From: an uncultured Beijerinckiaceae bacterium
Lineage (GTDB): Bacteria > Pseudomonadota > Alphaproteobacteria > Rhizobiales > Beijerinckiaceae
DNA: 7,987 nt
Direction of reading: 5' to 3'
Assembly (NCBI GenBank): GCA_937873345.1
Contig: CALMRL010000364.1
Coordinates: 1-7,987 of the forward strand
The notes beneath the pieces were generated by a model, which did no database searches, was not told the origin of the DNA, and saw only the letters and a program-made list of their open reading frames with translations. Both the position numbers and the translations under genes were made by a program. Positions within the stretch are counted from its first letter, which is position 1. Every line of letters starts with the position of its first letter. Positions 6,140 through 7,987 of the stretch are shown here, piece by piece.

Positions 6140-6712
6140 TCACGGCCGCGGCGCAAGCACCAGGGTGAGCGAGCGCACGCCCTGCGCGCCGTGGATCAGC
6201 ACGCCCTCGATATCGGCGGTCGCCGACGGCCCGGTGTGCAGCACGGCGTAGCGCACTTGGCGCCACTCGGGCCGGGCGTAGGCCTCGTGCATGTCGCCGA
6301 CCATGTCGGCGGGGTCAAGCAGCACGACGAGGTGCTGGGCGAGGTAGCCGAGCGTGTTGATGCCGAGTTCGGCTTCCGTGAGCAGCAGCGATCCCGTCTC
6401 GGCGATCGCGAAGGCAGCGCGCACGACTCCGACGTCGACATCGTCGAGCGAGGCCGGGGAGGCGTCGAGGTCGAGGGCGTCGCCGGCGATCTCCGGCACG
6501 CGCGACACCGTGCGGCCAGCGCCGGCGAGGTGCTGGCGCACGCTCGCCAGCGGGTCGTCGCCCTCCACGACCTTGCCGCCCATCGCGGTGAAGGCGGCGA
6601 GGAAGCGGGCCAGCGGCTCGCCCTCGCGCGGGAAGGCGGGGACGTCGGGCAGCGGCCGCGGCGCCGGTTTGTTGGCGCGGATCGCGGCGAGGATCGCCTC
6701 GCGCCCGCTCAC
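6140..6712 (-). CDS. lutC: LutC/YkgG family protein, L-lactate oxidation complex subunit
   Basis: This 190-residue LUD-domain (DUF162, PF02589) protein acts with LutA and LutB in oxidation of L-lactate to pyruvate, established genetically in Bacillus subtilis. Visible family motifs are GVVRAAFAIAETGSLLL (95-111) and HTGPSATADIEGVLIHGAQG (159-178). It is shorter than the roughly 230-240 residues of B. subtilis LutC and E. coli YkgG, mostly from a compact N-terminal half; both conserved motifs are intact. The start is GTG 6710-6712, which overlaps the lutB stop by 4 bp (GTGA). GAAGGG (6718-6723, - strand) lies 5 nt upstream as ribosome binding site, so the two genes are translationally coupled. 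No cofactor motif is visible, as usual for this subunit. Confidence 0.9.
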   Translation of the reverse strand: MSGREAILAAIRANKPAPRPLPDVPAFPREGEPLARFLAAFTAMGGKVVEGDDPLASVRQHLAGAGRTVSRVPEIAGDALDLDASPASLDDVDVGVVRAAFAIAETGSLLLTEAELGINTLGYLAQHLVVLLDPADMVGDMHEAYARPEWRQVRYAVLHTGPSATADIEGVLIHGAQGVRSLTLVLAPRP

Positions 6713-7987
6713 GAGCGCCCTTCGGGCTTGTTCTTCTTCATGCGGTTCTTGGCCCACCACAGGTGGAAGCTCCCGCCCGGCGGCTGCGGGTTCTCGCGGC
6801 CGCGCCCCCAGGCGTTGAGCCGGCTGTAGGTGGCGAAGCGCGGCAGGTGCTCCAGCGCGCCGTCGGCGGTGGCGATAGCGCGGCGGTACAGGCGCGGGCT
6901 CGCCAGCACCATGCCGGCGGCCTGCATCGCGGTCTTCTTCGCCAGCGGCACCTCGTGCTCGCGCGCCATCACCTCGCGCCAAGCGTAGATCTGCTCGTGC
7001 AGGTTGATCTTCACCGGGCAGACATTGGTGCAGGAGCCGTTCAGCGTCGAGGCGAAGGGCAGGTTCGAGAACCTGTGCTTGTCGAAGGTCGGGTCGATCA
7101 CCAGCCCCAGCGGCCCCGTATAGGTGAAGCCATAGCTGAGCCCGCCCGAGCGCCGGTACACCGGACAGGTGTTCATGCAGGCGCCGCAGCGGATGCACTT
7201 CAGCGAGGTCCAGGACTCTTCCAAGCCCAGGCGCGCCGAGCGGCCGTTGTCGACGAGCACGACGTGCATCGTCGCGCCGCGCCTCGGCCCCCGGAAGTGC
7301 GAGGTGTACTGGGTGATCGGCGAGCCCAACGCGGAGCGCGACAGCAGCCGGATGAACACGCCGAGGTCGCTCATCCGCGGCACCAGCTTCTCGATGCCAA
7401 CCGAGACGATGTGCAGCTTCGGGGTGTTGGCGGAGAGGTCGGCGTTGCCCTCGTTGGTGCAGGTCACCACCGCGCCAGTCTCGGCGACGATGAAGTTGCC
7501 GCCGGTGAGTCCGGCGTCGGCCTGCAGAATCAACGGCCGCGTCGTCATCCGCTGCGAGTGCGCGAGGTAGTGCGGATCGTCGTTGCCCGGCTCGGTGCCG
7601 AGCGTGCGCGAGAAGACCTCGGAGACGTCGGAGCGCAGCTTGTGCACCGAAGGCACCACCACGTGGCTCGGCGCCTCCCCGTCGAGCTGCTGGATGCGCT
7701 CGCCGAGGTCGGTCTCGGTGACGGCGATGCCGTTTTCGACGAGATGCTCGCGCATCCCGCACTCCTCGGTCAGCATCGACTTCGACTTGATGAGGGTGCG
7801 CGCTCCCGCCTCGCGCAGGATGGAGAGCACGACCCGATTGTGCTCGGCGGCGTCGCGCGCCCAGTGCACGGTGACGCCGTTCTTCACGGCTTCGCTCTCG
7901 AAGCGTTCGAGGTACTCGTCGAGGTGTGTGAGCGTGTGCTCCTTGATCGCCGAGGCGAGTTCCCGCAGCTTCTCCCACTCGGGGATG
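6709..7987 (-). CDS. lutB: LutB/LldF family iron-sulfur protein, L-lactate oxidation (5' end outside window)
   Basis: LutB is the iron-sulfur subunit of the LutABC L-lactate oxidation system. The frame is open to the right edge and shows about 425 residues; the family is near 475, so roughly 50 N-terminal residues are missing. A GTG at 7885-7887 is internal, since family-like sequence (EWEKLRELASAIK) continues upstream. Order of parts in visible numbering: LUD domain with ADAGLTGGNFIVAETGAVV (156-174) and TNEGNADL; Fe-S motif CIRCGACMNTCPVY with Cys264, 267, 270 and 274; a second motif NGSCTNVCPVKINLHEQ (316-332) with Cys319 and Cys323; then a LutB C-terminal region ending HLWWAKNRMKKNKPEGRS. 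In the second motif the first usual Cys (CGxCxxVCP) is Asn316, codon 7039-7041. The gene overlaps lutC by 4 bp; lutA probably lies upstream, beyond the window. Confidence 0.93.
   Translation of the reverse strand, partial: IPEWEKLRELASAIKEHTLTHLDEYLERFESEAVKNGVTVHWARDAAEHNRVVLSILREAGARTLIKSKSMLTEECGMREHLVENGIAVTETDLGERIQQLDGEAPSHVVVPSVHKLRSDVSEVFSRTLGTEPGNDDPHYLAHSQRMTTRPLILQADAGLTGGNFIVAETGAVVTCTNEGNADLSANTPKLHIVSVGIEKLVPRMSDLGVFIRLLSRSALGSPITQYTSHFRGPRRGATMHVVLVDNGRSARLGLEESWTSLKCIRCGACMNTCPVYRRSGGLSYGFTYTGPLGLVIDPTFDKHRFSNLPFASTLNGSCTNVCPVKINLHEQIYAWREVMAREHEVPLAKKTAMQAAGMVLASPRLYRRAIATADGALEHLPRFATYSRLNAWGRGRENPQPPGGSFHLWWAKNRMKKNKPEGRS

Noticed and set aside
6140..7978. A 612-codon - strand frame ending in LutC
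   Set aside because: Only the last 190 codons, from GTG 6712, are LutC. The upstream part is lutB in another frame, so this is not a LutB-LutC fusion.

Overview
The window looks like chromosomal DNA of a very GC-rich alphaproteobacterium. Genes are dense, codon third positions are strongly G/C, and a nadA-nadB-nadC operon is followed by small genes of kinds common in Hyphomicrobiales. Methylobacterium or a relative is my best guess, but it rests on general resemblance and no marker gene here settles it. I estimated base composition by eye only.

Layout. Positions 2-235 hold the open 3' end of a Pro/Phe/Gly-rich reading frame of unknown function. It is followed by about 210 bp of non-coding DNA that becomes AT-richer just before nadA. 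From 446 to 6117 all genes lie on the + strand with short gaps: nadA (quinolinate synthase), nadB (L-aspartate oxidase), nadC (nicotinate-nucleotide pyrophosphorylase), a stand-alone macro-domain protein, a winged-helix plus SAM-methyltransferase protein of the Rv2258c type, and a four-helix PsiE-like membrane protein. A bulged hairpin with a short T-rich tail overlaps the stop of the last gene and may end the unit. Two converging - strand genes follow, lutC and a 5'-truncated lutB, which overlap by 4 bp. They are two of the three genes of the LutABC L-lactate oxidation system; lutA would be expected beyond the right edge.

How the genes work together. NadB oxidises aspartate to iminoaspartate, NadA condenses it with dihydroxyacetone phosphate to quinolinate, and NadC converts quinolinate to nicotinate mononucleotide. 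The three genes are nearly gapless: nadB begins right after the nadA stop, and the nadC ribosome binding site overlaps the nadB stop. An imperfect palindrome covering the nadA ribosome binding site is a good candidate operator for an NAD-responsive repressor such as NadQ. The macro-domain gene, 13 bp after nadC, probably binds or processes ADP-ribose or a derivative, which would put an NAD-breakdown function next to NAD synthesis. The methyltransferase and PsiE-like genes have no evident link to NAD beyond position.

I found no RNA genes, insertion sequences, CRISPR arrays or clear signs of recent horizontal transfer. The points most worth a second look are the nad operator, the macro-domain gene inside the nad unit, and an Asn where LutB usually has a cluster-binding Cys. 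I do not see a convincing new multi-gene system.
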